A stretch of DNA of 64,000 nt, taken from contig JANXNI010000052.1 in assembly GCA_025354165.1 (NCBI GenBank), positions 1-64,000 on the forward strand, written 5' to 3'. Numbering within the stretch: position 1 is the stretch's first letter; each line of letters begins with the position of its first letter. The DNA is from Burkholderiales bacterium (GTDB taxonomy: Bacteria > Pseudomonadota > Gammaproteobacteria > Burkholderiales > Casimicrobiaceae). This document shows positions 62,266-64,000 of the stretch, piece after piece. A program made the position numbers and the translations under genes. Below the pieces are notes generated by a model. It was not told the DNA's origin and searched no databases. It saw only the letters and a program-made list of their open reading frames with translations.

Positions 62266-63348
62266 ATGAACGCGCTGGACATTCCCACGAGCGAGCAGCT
62301 TGACGTAAAGCCGGTTTGGCAGGCACTGGCCGAGGCACATCGTCATCTGGCGGAGCTGAAAGGTTTGTGCGAGTCGCTGCCGAACAGCGCGTTGTTGATC
62401 GATACGCTTTCGCTTCAAGAAGCCAAAGACAGCTCGGAAATTGAAAACATCATCACCACGCATGATGAGCTGTACGCGTACGAGCCCGAGAGCGCGTCCG
62501 CGTCTGGCAGCGCCGCAAAAGAAGTGCAAAACTATGTCGCCGCGCTGCGCGTGGGGTTTGCCGATGTGCAAGAGAGCGGGCTGATTCGGTTGTCCACGAT
62601 TTTGGCGGTGCAGGAAGCCGTTGAATTAAACGACGCGGGGTTACGCAAGGTGCCGGGCACGGTGCTGCGCAATCAGAGCACGAACGAGGTGGTGTACGAG
62701 CCACCGCAGGATGCGGTGTTGATCGAACAGTTGATGTCGGCGCTGGTGAATTTCATCCATGCCGATCCCGACTTTGACGGGCTTGATCCGCTGCTGCGCA
62801 TGGCGATCACGCATCATCAGTTCGAGTCCATTCATCCGTTCTACGACGGTAACGGGCGAACGGGGCGGATTCTCAATTTGCTGATGTTGCAACGCGATGG
62901 GTTGCTCAATATGCCTGTGCTGTATTTAAGCCGCTACATCACGCAGACCAAGGCGCAGTATTACCAGCTGCTGCAATCTACGCGCGTCTCGGGCGACTGG
63001 GTGCCGTGGTGTGTGTACGTGCTCAGGGGCGTGGCGGCGACGGCAAAAAGCGAGATCGGGCTGATCAAAAACATGCGCGATTTGATGCAGCAGACGAAGC
63101 ACACACTACGTGACACGCTGCCCAAAATCTATAGTCAGGAGCTGATGAACAATCTGTTCCGCTATCCGTATACCAAGATCGAATTTGTAGAAAGGGAGCT
63201 AGGCGTCTCGCGAATTACAGCCGCTAAATATCTGGACGCACTGACCGAACACGGATTCGTTGAGAAACAAAAAAAGGGGCGCACCAACTTTTATATCAAT
63301 CGACCGTTGTTCAATTTACTGACGCAAATTCGCCTTGACAATGAATGA
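62266..63348 (+). CDS. Fic-domain protein with winged-helix C-terminus
   Basis: A 360-residue Fic AMP-transferase-family protein. The active motif is HPFYDGNGRTGR (H190), matching HxFxxGNGRxxR. The N-terminal inhibitory helix contains the class II motif SxxxEN (S56-E60-N61 in DSSEIEN), so it is self-inhibited. A C-terminal winged helix (KIEFVERELGVSRITAAKYLDALTEHGFVEKQKKGRTNF) follows from about residue 304. It probably AMPylates a protein, and the winged helix may bind the palindromes upstream. It sits between hsdS and hsdR, a known Fic location in type I loci; the 3' end overlaps hsdR by 8 bases. A TTG at 62239 is an alternative start. Confidence 0.92.
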   Translation: MNALDIPTSEQLDVKPVWQALAEAHRHLAELKGLCESLPNSALLIDTLSLQEAKDSSEIENIITTHDELYAYEPESASASGSAAKEVQNYVAALRVGFADVQESGLIRLSTILAVQEAVELNDAGLRKVPGTVLRNQSTNEVVYEPPQDAVLIEQLMSALVNFIHADPDFDGLDPLLRMAITHHQFESIHPFYDGNGRTGRILNLLMLQRDGLLNMPVLYLSRYITQTKAQYYQLLQSTRVSGDWVPWCVYVLRGVAATAKSEIGLIKNMRDLMQQTKHTLRDTLPKIYSQELMNNLFRYPYTKIEFVERELGVSRITAAKYLDALTEHGFVEKQKKGRTNFYINRPLFNLLTQIRLDNE

Positions 63349-64000
63349 AGCTGAAACCCGCGCCGAGCACATTGACCTCGCGCTAGCCGCAGCAGGCTGG
63401 GGCGTGGTCGAGGGCAGCCGCATCCGGCGCGAATATCAAATCACTGCGGGGCGCATTGAAGGGCGCGGCAAACGCGGGGTCGCGCTGACGGCGGACTACG
63501 TGCTGGAATATCGCAATGTGAAGCTTGCTGTGGTCGAGGCCAAACCTTGGGATGCGCCGCTGACGGAGGGCGTGGGTCAAGCGAAAAATTACGCTCACAA
63601 ATTGGCGATTCGATTCACGTATTCGACGAACGGTCAGGGCGTTTACGGCATCGACATGGAAACCGGCCAAGAGGGCCAGCAGCCGGGTTTTCCAACGCCA
63701 GACGAGCTCTGGAATTTGACCTTTGCCGAGGCGAACGCGTGGCGTGATCGGTTTGCGGCGGTGCCGTTTCCGGACAAGAGCGGAACGTGGACGATTCGCT
63801 TCTATCAGGAGCTGGCGGTCAATCGCGTCCTTGATGCCATCAGCGAGGGGCGTGATCGCGTGTTGCTGACGTTAGCGACGGGAACGGGCAAGACGTCGAT
63901 TGCGTTTCAGATTGCGTGGAAGCTGTTTCAGGCGCGCTGGAATCTGGCGGATTGGCGCGCGAACGCGGAGCCGTCGCGACGGCCCCGGATTTTGTTTTTG
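63341..64000 (+). CDS. hsdR: Type I restriction subunit HsdR (N-terminal part)
   Basis: The window ends inside this gene after 220 codons. Present are the N-terminal PD-(D/E)xK-like nuclease region (RREYQITAGRIEGRGKRGVALTADYVLEYRNVKLAVVEAKPW, where the D and ExK residues fit the catalytic core) and the start of the translocase with Walker A LATGTGKTSIAFQI (about residue 180). HsdR cuts DNA after ATP-driven translocation, together with HsdM and HsdS. The ATG at 63341 overlaps the fic stop, so fic and hsdR are translationally coupled. Confidence 0.93.
   Translation, partial: MNEAETRAEHIDLALAAAGWGVVEGSRIRREYQITAGRIEGRGKRGVALTADYVLEYRNVKLAVVEAKPWDAPLTEGVGQAKNYAHKLAIRFTYSTNGQGVYGIDMETGQEGQQPGFPTPDELWNLTFAEANAWRDRFAAVPFPDKSGTWTIRFYQELAVNRVLDAISEGRDRVLLTLATGTGKTSIAFQIAWKLFQARWNLADWRANAEPSRRPRILFL

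Overview
The window looks like a chromosomal segment of a Burkholderiales-type betaproteobacterium. The evidence is gene content and order: ubiE with its DUF971, Tim44 and SCP2/UbiJ neighbours; pilT/pilU divergent from yggS-proC; DUF1841-nth-rnfB; glnA-ntrB-ntrC; System I cytochrome c maturation genes; rpsF-rpsR-rplI; and a one-piece tmRNA. A genus cannot be assigned from sequence alone.

Layout. 1-2.4 kb: MFS exporter, MarR regulator and a divergent hotdog thioesterase. 2.5-6.3 kb: quinone biosynthesis (UbiJ-like, UbiE) and companions, then an EamA transporter. 6.5-12.6 kb: type IV pilus retraction ATPases, PLP homeostasis, proline synthesis, DUF167, DUF1841, endonuclease III and an RnfB-like ferredoxin. 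12.7-18.1 kb: a four-gene ABC importer followed by a 2H phosphoesterase and an acyltransferase. 18.1-23.5 kb: the nitrogen regulon core ntrC-ntrB-DUF4124-glnA, with a good sigma-54 promoter and two NtrC-like sites upstream of glnA. 23.5-27.4 kb: ccmF-ccmH-ccmI without ccmG or ccmE. 27.5-32 kb: a DHA2 exporter, a hydrolase, ribosomal proteins L9, S18 and S6, and ssrA.

32.3-55.6 kb reads as an accessory stress and redox block. It holds a three-subunit membrane flavoprotein dehydrogenase with a DoxX gene embedded, three more DoxX paralogues, a frameshifted FUSC transporter, a double-CDGSH iron-sulfur protein, a carboxymuconolactone decarboxylase-like protein, a complete six-gene Mrp cation/proton antiporter operon, KatG, an M20 amidohydrolase and a TRIC-type channel. 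It ends in a cluster of FMN reductase, Ppx-like protein, esterase, DODA-type dioxygenase and DoxX next to a divergent LysR regulator, which resembles a quinone/electrophile detoxification module. An FMN reductase tail stranded at 40.3 kb is a remnant related to the intact gene at 51.5 kb.

55.8-64 kb: DUF2256 with an Fe-S photolyase/cryptochrome, a class V aminotransferase, and a type I restriction-modification locus hsdM-hsdS-fic-hsdR (hsdR runs off the end), with a Fic protein gene inside it and tandem operator-like repeats upstream of fic.

The most unusual signal is a dispersed intergenic palindrome. Four copies (10644, 23421, 57549, 61996) are each exactly 116 bp, built as 35-bp arm, 46-bp middle, 35-bp arm with a TCGA/TCGG centre; a fifth, 52-bp derivative lies upstream of ssrA. 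Two copies supply the stop codon of the adjacent gene. Three different REP-like doublets are also present, two of them flanking ccmF.
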